Shown one piece after another: positions 9,098 to 17,999 of a stretch of 64,000 nucleotides of DNA; position 1 is the first letter of the stretch; every line of letters starts with the position of its first letter. The stretch covers positions 1 through 64,000 of the forward strand of contig JBDTMZ010000025.1 in the NCBI GenBank assembly GCA_039934035.1, in the 5' to 3' direction. Below the pieces are notes generated by a model. That model had not been told where the DNA came from. It searched no databases and saw only the letters and a list, made by a program, of their open reading frames with translations. The DNA comes from Solibacter sp039934035 (lineage in GTDB: Bacteria > Acidobacteriota > Terriglobia > Bryobacterales > Bryobacteraceae). The position numbers and the translations under genes were made by a program.

Positions 9098-10417
9098 GTG
9101 CTGCCGGTCCGCGGTTTCGGTTTACGCTTGCTGTGCGCCGCCGGCATGTTCGCCGTGCTGGAAGGTGCGATGTTTCGCACCGGCTTCTATGCCCGTCTGT
9201 TGGAGCCGGATTCCTCCGCCGGAATATTGCGCAGCATTCTCTACGATGAGAAGCAGCGGCCGCCGCGGGCTCGCGCCGCAAGACGCTGTTGGTGGTGAGC
9301 CTGGCCGCGAATCTCGGCTTCCTCGCGTTCTTCAAGTACTTTAATTTCCTGGGGCAACTTCGCCGCGCTGGCCGGGCGGCCGGAGAACGTGTTCGCCCTG
9401 AAGATCGTGCTCCCGCTCGGCATCAGCGTTCACGCCTTCCGAAGCATCTCGTGCGTGGTCGACGTCTATCGCGGGCAGCAGAAAGCAATTCGCAATGTAG
9501 TGGCCTATGCGCTGTTCATCGCGTTCTTCCCGCAAGTGGTGGCCGGACCGATTGTTCGGGCCTGCGAGTTCTTCGCCGATTTGTATGCATGGCGCGCGTC
9601 CAGCGGACAGGAACTGAATCGCGGCGCGATTCTAGTGATCTTCGGGCTGGCTAAGAAGATGGCGATTGCCGACCCTTTCTCGCTGCTGGCCGACCGCTAC
9701 TTCGCCAACGTGGCGGCGCACCCGGGCGCGCTTGCCGCGCGGAGCGGCGTGCTGGCCTTCGCCGTGCAAATCTACTTCGATTTCTCGGGCTACACGGATA
9801 TAGCGATCGGTATGGCGCTGCTCTTCGGCTTCCACTTTCCGGTGAATTTCCGGCGGCCTTACCTGGCGGCGGGGCTTGCGGATTTCTGGCGGCGGCGGCA
9901 CATCTCGCTCTCGTTTTGGCTGCGTGATTACCTCTACATCTCGCTCGGCGGCAATCGCAAAGGGAAAGTGCGCACGTATGCGAACCTGATGGCCACCAGC
10001 TGCTGGGCGGCCTGTGGCACGGGTCAAACTGGAAGTTCATGGTGTGGGGCGGCTATCACGGCGCACTGCTCGCGCTGGAGCGTGTCGTGGGGCGCAGCAT
10101 TCCGCGCGTGCTGACCTTCCTGCTGGTGGCGATCGGCTGGGTGTTCTTCCGCGCGGCGAATCTGGGTGAGAGTCTTACCGTAATTGCGCACCTGTTCAGT
10201 GGTCCGCGCGGCGTGGGATTGTGGGCGCGGTGGCAGGTTTACCTCGTACTGCTGCTGCTGGCGCTGGCGATTCTGGAAGAGAGGTGGGAGTGGTTCGAAC
10301 GGCTGGTCAAGGCGCCCGCCTGGGCCTATGGCGCGGCGATGGCGGTACTACTGCTCGGGCTGCGAATTGATCGGAATTACGGACGTGGCAGTGCCGTTCA
10401 TCTACTTCCAATTTTGA
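9098..10417 (+). pseudogene. Frameshifted MBOAT (AlgI/DltB-like) O-acyltransferase remnant
   Basis: Homology-like sequence moves through five reading segments. Segment 1, from about 9098, has RTGFYARLLEPDSSAGILRS; this does not look like MBOAT and may be the start of a neighbouring accessory gene joined by deletion. Segment 2 (about 9286-9350) gives VSLAANLGFLAFFKYFNFL. Segment 3 (9389 to about 10010) is the MBOAT core with FFPQVVAGPIVRA, YFDFSGYTDIAIG and FWRRRHISLSFWLRDYLYISLG, including the catalytic-type His in WGGYHG, which is only read in segment 4 from 10039. Segment 5 ends in ITDVAVPFIYFQF, a usual C-terminus for these proteins. An intact protein would be an integral membrane enzyme that O-acylates extracellular polysaccharide; this copy is dead. 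Confidence 0.8.
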
Positions 10418-10548
10418 GACGGGGACGGTTGTGGGACACGAATGCCCATCCAGCGCTGGTCCCCGCCCGGCCTACGACTGGCTGCTGATTCTGGCCGCCC
10501 ACCCGGCCCGTTCTGCGGCGCAAATCAGAGAATGTAGTACCGCGTGAT

Positions 10549-11292
10549 TCAGGCCCGTCCGCCCAAACGCCGACGCGCCGACAGCAACGCAAGCGCACTG
10601 GCCGCGAGCAGCCACGACGCGGGTTCGGGAACGCCCGCGGCTGCGCCGGTCACGATATCCACCTGATCCACACCCAACTGGAAGGCAGCCACGTTGTCGA
10701 CTTCCGCGAAACGCAAACGCAGCGCCGTACCGACATGCGCATTCAACAGTGCCGTGATGTCTATGGAGTGCGTGGCGTAGCCCGACACCAGCGGGTCGCC
10801 CGGATTGGTCTGGAATACGTTCAACAGCACATCGCTCGAACCCACGCTCAACGGATCGGTGCCAGCCAGCAGGATGTCCACGCGCGCCTGCTGATTCAGC
10901 GCCGGAGTGGAGAAATCCAGTGTGGCCGGCGAGAAGAAGGCTGTGTTCCGGTTGCCGATGAACAGATCGAACGTCAGCATCGTACCGGCAGCTACCGGAG
11001 TGGGAATCGTGAAGTCCTGATAGAGCGCGTGCGCACCGGGGCCCTGGGCGTCCGACATGGCTGCCGTTGCCGGCCCGCTTGGCGACGGCACCGGGTCGCC
11101 ATTCACCGGACTCACAATGCCCGTTTGCAGCGCGAACGTGCCGTCACTGCCAAGCTGGTCCGCCCTGCTCCAGCCGGAGAAGCCGGCCTCGAAGCCTCCG
11201 TTAACAATCACCGCGCCGAAAGCGTGGGACGACAGTACGCAAGCCACCACGCCGGCGGCACCAATCGATTTGAGATAGCTATGGATTCTCAT
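10549..11292 (-). CDS. Exported PEP-CTERM sorting-domain protein
   Basis: 247 residues. A signal peptide (MRIHSYLKSIGAAGVVACVLSSHAFG) is followed by a beta-rich region with NGGFEAGFSGWSRADQL, the start of many carbohydrate-binding-like PEP-CTERM proteins. The tail has VPEPASW, a hydrophobic stretch and RRRLGG: the tripartite PEP-CTERM signal processed by exosortase. A strong Shine-Dalgarno (GGAGGA) lies just upstream of the ATG at 11292. The protein is expected to be sorted to the envelope or exopolysaccharide matrix. Exosortase itself is not in the window. It follows the sugar dehydrogenase gene on the same strand with a 24-nt gap. Confidence 0.88.
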   Translation of the reverse strand: MRIHSYLKSIGAAGVVACVLSSHAFGAVIVNGGFEAGFSGWSRADQLGSDGTFALQTGIVSPVNGDPVPSPSGPATAAMSDAQGPGAHALYQDFTIPTPVAAGTMLTFDLFIGNRNTAFFSPATLDFSTPALNQQARVDILLAGTDPLSVGSSDVLLNVFQTNPGDPLVSGYATHSIDITALLNAHVGTALRLRFAEVDNVAAFQLGVDQVDIVTGAAAGVPEPASWLLAASALALLSARRRLGGRA

Positions 11293-11316
11293 GTATTCCT
11301 CCGTTTGAGTCGTGAA

Positions 11317-12807
11317 TTAGATGGGGAGCCGGCTGATGCGATAGATGGCGTTGTCGGTGATCGAGACCACATATAAGGCGCCATCCGGACCCTGTTCGAT
11401 ATCCGGAGTCGTGCCGAATCCGCGTCCAATTTGCAGGGTCTCGCTCTCCGTGCCGTCGAACTTCTGTGCGCGGAACAGATTGTCCGCCACCAGATCCGCC
11501 AGGCGCGGGTCGGCGCTGACATCCACGTGCAGGCGGTCGGGCGTCAGACGGAGACGGTACAGGCTGCCGCCATTACCTCCCACCTGCTGGAAGCTGCGCG
11601 CGGAGCCGATCCACAGCGTGCCGTTATACTCCGCACCCAGCGCATTGCCATTCACAAACGTGGTTCCGGCCGGACCGATCTCATATTTCCAGCTGAACTC
11701 GGGATCTCGGTAGACTGCGCCGGGCAGCATGAACATGCGGACCAGGGCCAGTGCGGCGGAGTAAGCGACGCGTGTCGGAGGATAGCGCACCTGCTGCATA
11801 TTGCTGCCGAACAGCGTAGTCTCGATCTGCTTGAAATCGGCTATCCGGTTGAGCGGTCCCGCCAGTTGGATCCAGCCGCCGTTCATCCCCGGCACGATGC
11901 GGTTCAACTCGCTGAAGGCATCGTCGGCATTCTCCGTGTCCCAGAGCCTGCCGCCCACCGGGTCGAATGCCATACCGAAGCCGTTGCGATGCCCGTAAGA
12001 GAAGATCTTCTGAATGTTGGCGCCCACATCTCCGCCCATCGATGCGCCCGCTGCGAAGAACGGGTTGTCGCCGGGCGTGCTGCCATCCTCGTTGACCCGA
12101 AGGATCACGCCTGAAAGATGGGGATTGTCTGGAGCCGGACCGCCGAACGTATCGTCCACCTGAGGCGCGGTAAGAAACGGACCGCCAGGCAGGTTCTGCA
12201 GCCACCCGCGCCGTCCCTGGTCGCCCATGAAGAGATAGAGCTTGCCGTCCGGTCCGAAACGCAGGACCCCGCCATTGTGGTTGCCCTGCTCATTGGCGTT
12301 GTTGGTGCCATCGTGCCCGGGGACGGCGGTGTTGTCGGTCTGCCGCGCGCGCAGTTGAATCAGATTGCGATCGAAGGTCAGCGTGCTGCCATTCCAGATG
12401 TACCGGTCCACCCGGTTACCCAATAGCGGTACTTCGCTCACCAACGTGCTATCGGCGCCCGTACTGCTTTCCGTCCATCGTATGTACACAAAGGGCGTCG
12501 CGGGAAAGTTGGGATGGAGTACGAGACTGAGCAGGCCGCGCTCGGAGTTCGAGTTGACGGCGAGATCGAGAGCGGCGGTCGGCTGAATCACTCCGGAGAT
12601 CACCCGAACGACTCTGCCGGAAGCCTTTTCCAGGACGAAAGCGTCGTTCGGGCCAATGAACACAATGCCGATAGGTTGCGAGATCCCGCTACCCAGGAAC
12701 GTGGCGACAGTCAGGTTCGGGTCCAGAATCGTGAGAGGCGTGGTGTCTGCCGTGGCTGTAGGAAGAAATAGCGAAGTGGCCAGTAAGCCAAGTGTTATCT
12801 TATACAT
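11317..12807 (-). CDS. Exported PQQ-dependent sugar dehydrogenase-like protein
   Basis: 496 residues with a signal peptide (MYKITLGLLATSLFLPTATA). The body is a GSDH-type six-bladed beta-propeller: IGIVFIGPNDAFVLEKASGRV, HPNFPATPFVYIRWT, GGVLRFGPDGKLYLFMGDQGRR, YGHRNGFGMAFDPVGGRLWDTENA and PDGALYVVSITDNAIYRI are the typical loops of soluble glucose/sorbosone dehydrogenases. The enzyme class oxidises sugars in the periplasm with PQQ, but many acidobacterial homologues have no tested substrate. A Shine-Dalgarno GGAGAG precedes the ATG. It lies directly upstream of the PEP-CTERM gene and is likely in one operon with it. Confidence 0.88.
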   Translation of the reverse strand: MYKITLGLLATSLFLPTATADTTPLTILDPNLTVATFLGSGISQPIGIVFIGPNDAFVLEKASGRVVRVISGVIQPTAALDLAVNSNSERGLLSLVLHPNFPATPFVYIRWTESSTGADSTLVSEVPLLGNRVDRYIWNGSTLTFDRNLIQLRARQTDNTAVPGHDGTNNANEQGNHNGGVLRFGPDGKLYLFMGDQGRRGWLQNLPGGPFLTAPQVDDTFGGPAPDNPHLSGVILRVNEDGSTPGDNPFFAAGASMGGDVGANIQKIFSYGHRNGFGMAFDPVGGRLWDTENADDAFSELNRIVPGMNGGWIQLAGPLNRIADFKQIETTLFGSNMQQVRYPPTRVAYSAALALVRMFMLPGAVYRDPEFSWKYEIGPAGTTFVNGNALGAEYNGTLWIGSARSFQQVGGNGGSLYRLRLTPDRLHVDVSADPRLADLVADNLFRAQKFDGTESETLQIGRGFGTTPDIEQGPDGALYVVSITDNAIYRISRLPI

Positions 12808-12995
12808 TCGTACTCTCCATGAGTAAGATTGTTTTACAGGTTCGAGCCTATCATGGGCTCCATGTAGTAAGAGTTAAATCCCGCCGTGTCGTCCGCCGAC
12901 CTGTGAATGTAGTCACTTCAGCCGCATAGGATGCGTGCGAACGCACAGTTAATTCAGGGGCATACCGGGTATTCCGTGAAGTAAGTGCGCCAGCA

Positions 12996-13295
12996 TTACT
13001 TAATGGCCCCCGCTTTCAGCAGGGCGGCTTCCAGTTGTTCCTGCGACAGTTCGGTGCTGATGAACAGTTCCTGGCGGGCGCCTTGGCTGAGCGCAATAGC
13101 CTTCCAGCCGTTCTGTGTCGGAACCGTGACGCGGACCTTCACCTTGCCGCGCGCGTCGCGCACCGGACGAATCACGCCGGGAATGATGGAGCGAATTTCC
13201 GGCGTCGCCGTGAGCAGCTCTTCCAGAATCGGACGCACCCCATCGATGATGCTGTGTTCGATCTTGAGGCGGTTCTTGGCAGTACGCAGGCGCAT
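12996..13295 (-). CDS. Small conserved protein, resembles DUF2103
   Basis: 99 residues, positively charged N-terminus, no signal peptide or membrane segment. The pattern KIEHSIIDGVRPILEELL, IRSIIPGVIRPVR, KVKVRVTVPTQNGWKAIAL and ELFISTELSQEQLEAAL resembles DUF2103 proteins of cyanobacteria, a family without established function. The start codon directly abuts the stop of the pcm gene (no spacer), so translation is coupled. Family identity is from memory of sequence style and should be treated as moderate. Confidence 0.65.
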   Translation of the reverse strand: MRLRTAKNRLKIEHSIIDGVRPILEELLTATPEIRSIIPGVIRPVRDARGKVKVRVTVPTQNGWKAIALSQGARQELFISTELSQEQLEAALLKAGAIK

Positions 13296-13949
13296 TCAGC
13301 GCCATCCCTCGTCGCCGCGCAACGGAACAAAGCGGCACATCGTGGGCACGCGATACTCATCCCGCCCCCCGCGGCGTGTAATCACGCGCAGTTCCTGGTC
13401 ATCAGGGGGGCCCACCGGAATCACAAGCACTCCCGGATCACGCAGTTGCTCGAGCAGTGCCGCCGGAACTTCCGGCGCGCCCGCGGCTACCGAGATCGCA
13501 TCGTAGGGCGCGGAGGGCGTATAGCCCAGCGAGCCGTCGCCCGCCACCACATTCACGTTGCCGTCGAGCCCGGTACGGCGCAAATGGTCGCGCGCCTGCT
13601 GTGCCAGCCTGGGGAGCAGTTCCACGGTGGTAACGTGCGCTGCCAGCGACCCCATCACTGCGGCTGCATACCCGCAGCCGGCGCCCACTTCGAGCACGTG
13701 GTCGGCGCCCTGCAAGGCCAGCGATTCGGCCATCAGAGCGGTCATGTAAGGTTGCGAAATGGTCTGCCCTTCGCCAATCGGTATCGCCTGGTCCTGATAG
13801 GCGAAGAGACGCGATTCTGGCGGGACAAATTCCTCGCGCGGAATTTGCAGCATCGCCTGCAGCACCCGCTCGTCAAGAATGCCGCGCCGGCGAAGTTGCA
13901 TCTCCACCATGCGGCGGCGTTCCGACAACCAATCGGGAACCACTCTCAC
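13296..13949 (-). CDS. pcm: Protein-L-isoaspartate O-methyltransferase
   Basis: 217 residues, the usual length. The hallmark GEGQTISQPYMTALM (substrate-binding region) is followed by the SAM-binding loop LEVGAGCGYAAAVMG and, later, VVAGDGSLGYTPSAPYDAI. Pcm methylates isoaspartyl residues in damaged proteins so that they can revert to normal aspartate. It leads a two-gene unit with the DUF2103-like gene and is divergent from the isocitrate dehydrogenase gene with only 23 nt between the start codons, so their promoters overlap each other or extend into the coding regions. Confidence 0.92.
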   Translation of the reverse strand: MRVVPDWLSERRRMVEMQLRRRGILDERVLQAMLQIPREEFVPPESRLFAYQDQAIPIGEGQTISQPYMTALMAESLALQGADHVLEVGAGCGYAAAVMGSLAAHVTTVELLPRLAQQARDHLRRTGLDGNVNVVAGDGSLGYTPSAPYDAISVAAGAPEVPAALLEQLRDPGVLVIPVGPPDDQELRVITRRGGRDEYRVPTMCRFVPLRGDEGWR

Positions 13950-13972
13950 ACCCCCCTTTATAATAGCTATAG

Positions 13973-14977
13973 ATGGCCCACCAGATCACACTTATCCCTG
14001 GCGATGGAATTGGACCCGAAGTCGCCGACGCCACCGTACGAGCCGTGGATGCCACGGGGGTGGACATTGAATGGGAGCGCGTGGAAGCCGGCCTGCGCGC
14101 GCTCGCCCAACAGGGCCAGTTGATTCCCGACGATGTCTTCGCCTCCCTGGAAATGACCCGTGTCGGACTCAAGGGACCGACGGCGACACCCATCGGGGGC
14201 GGCCACCAGAGCATCAATGTAGCCCTCCGCAAGAAATTGGGGCTATACACAAATTTTCGCCCGGTGCGCATGCTCCCCGGCTTGAAAACCCGTTACGCGG
14301 ATCTGGACCTCGACATGGCGATTTTCCGGGAGAACACGGAAGATCTCTACTCCGGGTTGGAGCACGAAGTGGTGCACGGGGTGGTGGAAAGCCTGAAAAT
14401 CATCACCGAGAAAGCGTCCACCAAGATCGCGAAATCCGCCTTCGAGTGGTCGCGCCGCAACAGCCGTAAAAAGGTCGTTGCCATTCACAAGGCCAACATC
14501 ATGAAGTTGAGCGACGGACTCTTCCTGCGCTGCTGCCGCGATGTGGCCTCGCACTTTCCAGACATTGCCTATTCCGAATTGATTGTGGACAACGCCTGCA
14601 TGCAACTGGTGATGCGCCCGGAAACCTTCGACGTGCTGGTGCTGCCGAACCTCTACGGCGACATCATCAGCGACCTGACCGCGGGACTGGTGGGCGGCCT
14701 GGGCATCGTGCCGGGAGCGAATATCGGCGACCATCACGCCATCTTCGAAGCGGTGCACGGCACCGCGCCCGATATCGCGGGCAAAGGGCTGGCGAATCCC
14801 ACGGCACTTATGCAATCGGCCGTGCTGATGCTGGCGCACCTGGGCGAACGGGACGCGTCGGTCCGCCTGCAGAACGCGATTCATCAGACTTATGCGGAAC
14901 GCGACCACCTGACCGGCGACGTTGGCGGCAACTCGTCCACCAGCGAATTCACGGACGCGATAATCCGTCACTTGTAA
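13973..14977 (+). CDS. NAD-type isocitrate dehydrogenase (IDH3-like)
   Basis: 334 residues, the length of homo-oligomeric NAD-IDH and isopropylmalate dehydrogenases. LIPGDGIGPEV opens the fold. The phosphate-binding segment is SINVALRKKLGLYTNFRPVR, with Ser followed by NVALRK as in isocitrate-specific enzymes, and FRENTEDLYSGLEH is also the isocitrate form. NLYGDIISDLTAGLVGGLG and HGTAPDIAGKGLANPTA complete the family signatures. Isopropylmalate or homoisocitrate dehydrogenase is less likely from these motifs. The 3' end overlaps the convergent membrane-protein gene by 29 nt. Confidence 0.88.
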   Translation: MAHQITLIPGDGIGPEVADATVRAVDATGVDIEWERVEAGLRALAQQGQLIPDDVFASLEMTRVGLKGPTATPIGGGHQSINVALRKKLGLYTNFRPVRMLPGLKTRYADLDLDMAIFRENTEDLYSGLEHEVVHGVVESLKIITEKASTKIAKSAFEWSRRNSRKKVVAIHKANIMKLSDGLFLRCCRDVASHFPDIAYSELIVDNACMQLVMRPETFDVLVLPNLYGDIISDLTAGLVGGLGIVPGANIGDHHAIFEAVHGTAPDIAGKGLANPTALMQSAVLMLAHLGERDASVRLQNAIHQTYAERDHLTGDVGGNSSTSEFTDAIIRHL

Positions 14978-16403
14978 GCTGTACGATACGGTCGCCCTGA
15001 AAATCGAAGACGGTCATTCTGGCCAGCTCTTCGGGCGGCAGCGGTACTTTGTTCAGCAGATGAAACTGCAGGGTCCGGTCGCGGAACCATAGCTCGCCGA
15101 TGAAGAGCATGTCCCAATCGGGAAAGGGGTCGTGTCGGAAGGCGACGTGACTGCCGGGCTTCACGTGCGGGTTGAGCGCTCGCATCTTGTCGAGGGTAAG
15201 GCCAGTGACGCGGCCGAGGTCGTCCATACCGACCTGGACGAACTGGCGTTGGCGGTGGTTCTCGCGCGCCCAGCAGAAGAGGGCGGCGCCGATCACAAGA
15301 GCGAGCAGCGCGCGGGAGCCGGCAAGGCGGAAGATGGGCTCGCCTGCGAGTAGGCGCGCGACCGCGCCGGCGAAGTCCACCAGCAGCACAGAGGTGAAGA
15401 CCGCCCAGCCGGCGTACGGGATGTACAGGCAGCCGCCGCTCCGCCCTTCGAGCAAGGCGAGCGGTATGGGCGTGAGCATCAGGAAGGCCCAACTGAAGCG
15501 CAGCACTGGCCGGCGGCGGCGAAACGCCAGGTAGCCCGTCACGATCCAAAGTGCTACCACGCCGCGCCACGTGAAGCCGTCCGGACTCAGAAAGAGATCG
15601 TTCATCGCCGCAACTTCAAACGCAAAGAAGCGATGTACGGAGAGTTGAGGCCTGTAGGCAGCGGACGCCATCATCGGGTCCGGCCCGAAGGCTTTGCCAT
15701 AGAGATACACCAGATTGAGCGCCGCACAGTAGAGTACGACGCGGCCCGGGCCACGCAGCCAGTTCAGGCGGTCCGCGGGCTTCCAACTGGTGAGGGGATG
15801 AAAAATGAGTTCGTACGCTACCAGGATTAAAGGCAGCGTGAGCGCCATCTCTTTCGAATCGAGCGCGAACAGGAAGAGCGGCAGCAGCAGCGCCGTCTCT
15901 CCGCGGCGCAAGAGGCGGCCCTGCGAGCGGGCTCCGAGGTAGCAGAGCAGCGCGCCCATGAAGAAGGTGAAGCAGAGCACGTCATAGATGAATGCGGTGC
16001 TGTAATAGACCACGCTCAAGCCGGCATGGTAACTGACGAGCAAGGCTGCAATTCCAGCGGGCAATTCGCCGCAGCCGGCGAGGCGTGCGAACCGGTAGGT
16101 GAGGTACACGTTCGCCAGGAGAAGGGCAAACATGGCGGCGTGAAAGGGGAGCGGATTCAGTCCGAACGTGCCGAGAAGGGGCAGGTAGTAGAACGCCGCG
16201 AACGGCCGGTAAGCTCCGTGCCAGGGCATGAAGGGGTCGAGCAGCATGCGAAGGGGCTTGAGCCGCCAGTAGGACGCCATGTTCATCATGTCGTCGGCGG
16301 CAAAGCGCGTCCATAAGCTGTTCAGGTTGAAGTAGAGGAAGTAGCCAAGCGTCGCGAGAGCGAAAGCCGCCTTCAGGCCGAGCCTCGCCCCTTCTTTGGA
16401 CAT
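14949..16403 (-). CDS. Polytopic membrane protein, glycosyltransferase-39/O-mannosyl-like topology
   Basis: 484 residues with about ten hydrophobic segments and a C-terminal soluble tail of about 100 residues. An early loop contains an acidic pair (RFAADDMMN), and HGAYRPFAAFYYLP follows; an acidic pair in the first periplasmic loop and many membrane spans fit the GT-C glycosyltransferase plan. No closer assignment is possible. The ATG at 16403 was chosen because an in-frame start at 16436 would overlap the end of the upstream DUF1016 gene by 29 nt; from 16403 the gap is 4 nt. Confidence 0.7.
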   Translation of the reverse strand: MSKEGARLGLKAAFALATLGYFLYFNLNSLWTRFAADDMMNMASYWRLKPLRMLLDPFMPWHGAYRPFAAFYYLPLLGTFGLNPLPFHAAMFALLLANVYLTYRFARLAGCGELPAGIAALLVSYHAGLSVVYYSTAFIYDVLCFTFFMGALLCYLGARSQGRLLRRGETALLLPLFLFALDSKEMALTLPLILVAYELIFHPLTSWKPADRLNWLRGPGRVVLYCAALNLVYLYGKAFGPDPMMASAAYRPQLSVHRFFAFEVAAMNDLFLSPDGFTWRGVVALWIVTGYLAFRRRRPVLRFSWAFLMLTPIPLALLEGRSGGCLYIPYAGWAVFTSVLLVDFAGAVARLLAGEPIFRLAGSRALLALVIGAALFCWARENHRQRQFVQVGMDDLGRVTGLTLDKMRALNPHVKPGSHVAFRHDPFPDWDMLFIGELWFRDRTLQFHLLNKVPLPPEELARMTVFDFQGDRIVQLTSDGLSRP

Positions 16404-16407
16404 GGTC

Positions 16408-17598
16408 TTATGGTATCGGCTTGCGAGCCTTTGCATCGCCTGCCAGTTCCATCAGTTTTTGTCGCAGTTGATCTTTGCTGGGCAGATAGAGCCGGTATTC
16501 GCGAGCGTGAATGTTGGCGTCCTTTGGGAGCGTGATTTCCACCAGCGCCTGGTTCTTCTGCTTGCAGAGCACGATCCCGATCGTGGAGTGTTCTTCGGGC
16601 GTCTTCATGTGGCGATCGAAGTAGTTGACGTACATCTGCATCTGCCCGAGGTCCTGGTGGGTGAGCTTACCGATCTTAAGATCGAGCAGGACGTAGCAGC
16701 GCAGCAGCCGGTTATAGAAGACCAAGTCGACGAAGAAATGGTCCGAGTCGAAAGTGAAGCGCTTCTGGCGGGCTTCGAAGAGAAATCCCTTGCCGAGTTC
16801 CAGCAGGAAACTTTCGAGTTGGGTGATGATCGCGGATTCCAGTTCGGATTCCGAATAGGCTGCGCGCTCGTCGAGGCCGAGGAACTCGAGGACCAGCGGC
16901 TCTTTCAGCAAGTCGCTGGGGCGAGCGATCTTTTGACCTTCGCGGGCGAGGCGGCGGATGCCCTCTCTATCGCGGCTGAGGGCGAGGCGCTCGTAGAGGC
17001 CGGAATCGTACTGACGCTTGAGTTCGCGCACGGTCCAGTTCTGATCGGCGGCCTCAATTTCGTAGAAGCCGCGCTCGTCCGTGTCCTTGATGGTGAGGAG
17101 AAAGACGTAGTGGGACCAACTCAGGGTGAAGGGGCGGGTTGGGGTGGGCGCCAATTGGTCAGTAACTGACTGACCTTTTTGCGGCGCATTGAATTGGCCA
17201 GACACTGTCTGGCCAATTGGTAGGACGTCAAATTGCCCAGACAGTGACTGGGCAATCTGAAGTGCATCCAACTGCCCAGTCAGTGACTGGGTAATCTGCG
17301 GAACCCGGTCGGGGTAGGCCAAATGGAAACGGCGCATGTACTCTAAGTTGCTCTTAGAGAACCCTTTACCGAACTCTTCCGTGAGCCGCTCAGCCAATTC
17401 CTTGACCACCTGCTCGCCGTAAGCCGCCCGGTCCTCCCCTCGCTGCTCCTCCTGCACAATCCGGCGGCCAATTTCGAAATTGGTGTAGACCTGCACCAGA
17501 TCCACGCCGCGCGCTACGGTGTCTCGCGCCCCGGCGATCAGGCCGCGAACGCTCTCCAGAAATTGCGCCGACACCTTGAACGCGGCACGCTTGGGCAT
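16408..17598 (-). CDS. DUF1016 (YhcG-type) PD-(D/E)XK nuclease family protein with repeat insertion
   Basis: 396 residues. The N-terminal part (about 1-95) is the DUF1016_N helical domain (VQVYTNFEIGRRIVQEEQ, LAERLTEEFGKGFSKSNLEYMRRF). The C-terminal part (about 160-380) starts with FTLSWSHYVFLLTIKD and has a PDDEXK-like core: FFVDLVFYNRLLRCYVLLDLKIGKLTHQDLGQMQMYVNYF, with Asp, then the LDLK pair as putative metal ligands. Between the domains, residues 101-152 consist of four 13-residue repeats (QSLTGQL, QSLSGQF, QTVSGQF, QSVTDQL cores). The family is often linked to phage defence, restriction or mobile elements, but its biochemical role is not settled. Confidence 0.9.
   Translation of the reverse strand: MPKRAAFKVSAQFLESVRGLIAGARDTVARGVDLVQVYTNFEIGRRIVQEEQRGEDRAAYGEQVVKELAERLTEEFGKGFSKSNLEYMRRFHLAYPDRVPQITQSLTGQLDALQIAQSLSGQFDVLPIGQTVSGQFNAPQKGQSVTDQLAPTPTRPFTLSWSHYVFLLTIKDTDERGFYEIEAADQNWTVRELKRQYDSGLYERLALSRDREGIRRLAREGQKIARPSDLLKEPLVLEFLGLDERAAYSESELESAIITQLESFLLELGKGFLFEARQKRFTFDSDHFFVDLVFYNRLLRCYVLLDLKIGKLTHQDLGQMQMYVNYFDRHMKTPEEHSTIGIVLCKQKNQALVEITLPKDANIHAREYRLYLPSKDQLRQKLMELAGDAKARKPIP
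17150..17300. repeat. Four 39-bp palindromic tandem repeats inside the DUF1016 gene
   Basis: Four palindromic cores are centred at 17166, 17205, 17244 and 17283, so spacing is exactly 39 bp (13 codons). The second is a perfect palindrome with 13-bp arms around one base (17192-17218). The others have arms of 7 bp (17157-17163/17169-17175), 9 bp (17232-17240/17248-17256) and 8 bp (17275-17282/17284-17291). The unit stays in frame and encodes the inter-domain linker of the nuclease. Confidence 0.9.
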
Positions 17599-17999
17599 AG
17601 TCTCACGATAAGCGGCTTGCGACGCCTGTGCAAATTGCGTGGTTCACAGTAACGCAGTCGCGTTGGCGCTCACAGGCTCACCGCAACGCGCGGGCGATTC
17701 CTGTCGGGATCATTCCAGACTGGCCAGTAACTCATCGACGGCATGAGCGAGTTCCGCGTCCTCTAGAGGGCCTGAGTCAAAGGGAACCGCACGACGCAAG
17801 GCCTTCACCGCAAAGAGACGCATTTCGTCTTCAGGTAACGCCAGGAAGGCCTCCAGAAGCTGGTCTGTTTGCGTTCTCATACTATCAGGCTAGCCGTTTC
17901 GCGGGCCGGCGGCAAGGGGACGCAGTCTTGCGTAGTCTTGCGTCGCCCTTTTGGGTTTTTCGCCCGGCGTGAGCAATGCGAACCGGGCGGCCCTCTAAC
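17599..17999. other. Intergenic stretch between DUF1016 gene and NtrX-like gene
   Basis: About 400 bp holding only the 56-codon ORF at 17710-17880. The remainder has no recognisable RNA gene, repeat or terminator. Confidence 0.6.
17710..17880 (-). CDS. Small 56-residue protein, unknown
   Basis: An ORF of 56 codons begins at the ATG at 17880 and ends with TGA at 17710. The peptide starts MRTQTDQLLEAFLALPEDEM and is strongly helical, with Leu/Glu patterning (VKALRRAV, LEDAELAHAVDELLASLE). Its size and LPEDEM...DELLASLE character recall small addiction-module or ParD/RelB-like proteins, but no DNA-binding motif is certain. It lies 112 nt upstream of the DUF1016 gene on the same strand. No clear Shine-Dalgarno is visible. 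Function not assigned. Confidence 0.5.
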   Translation of the reverse strand: MRTQTDQLLEAFLALPEDEMRLFAVKALRRAVPFDSGPLEDAELAHAVDELLASLE

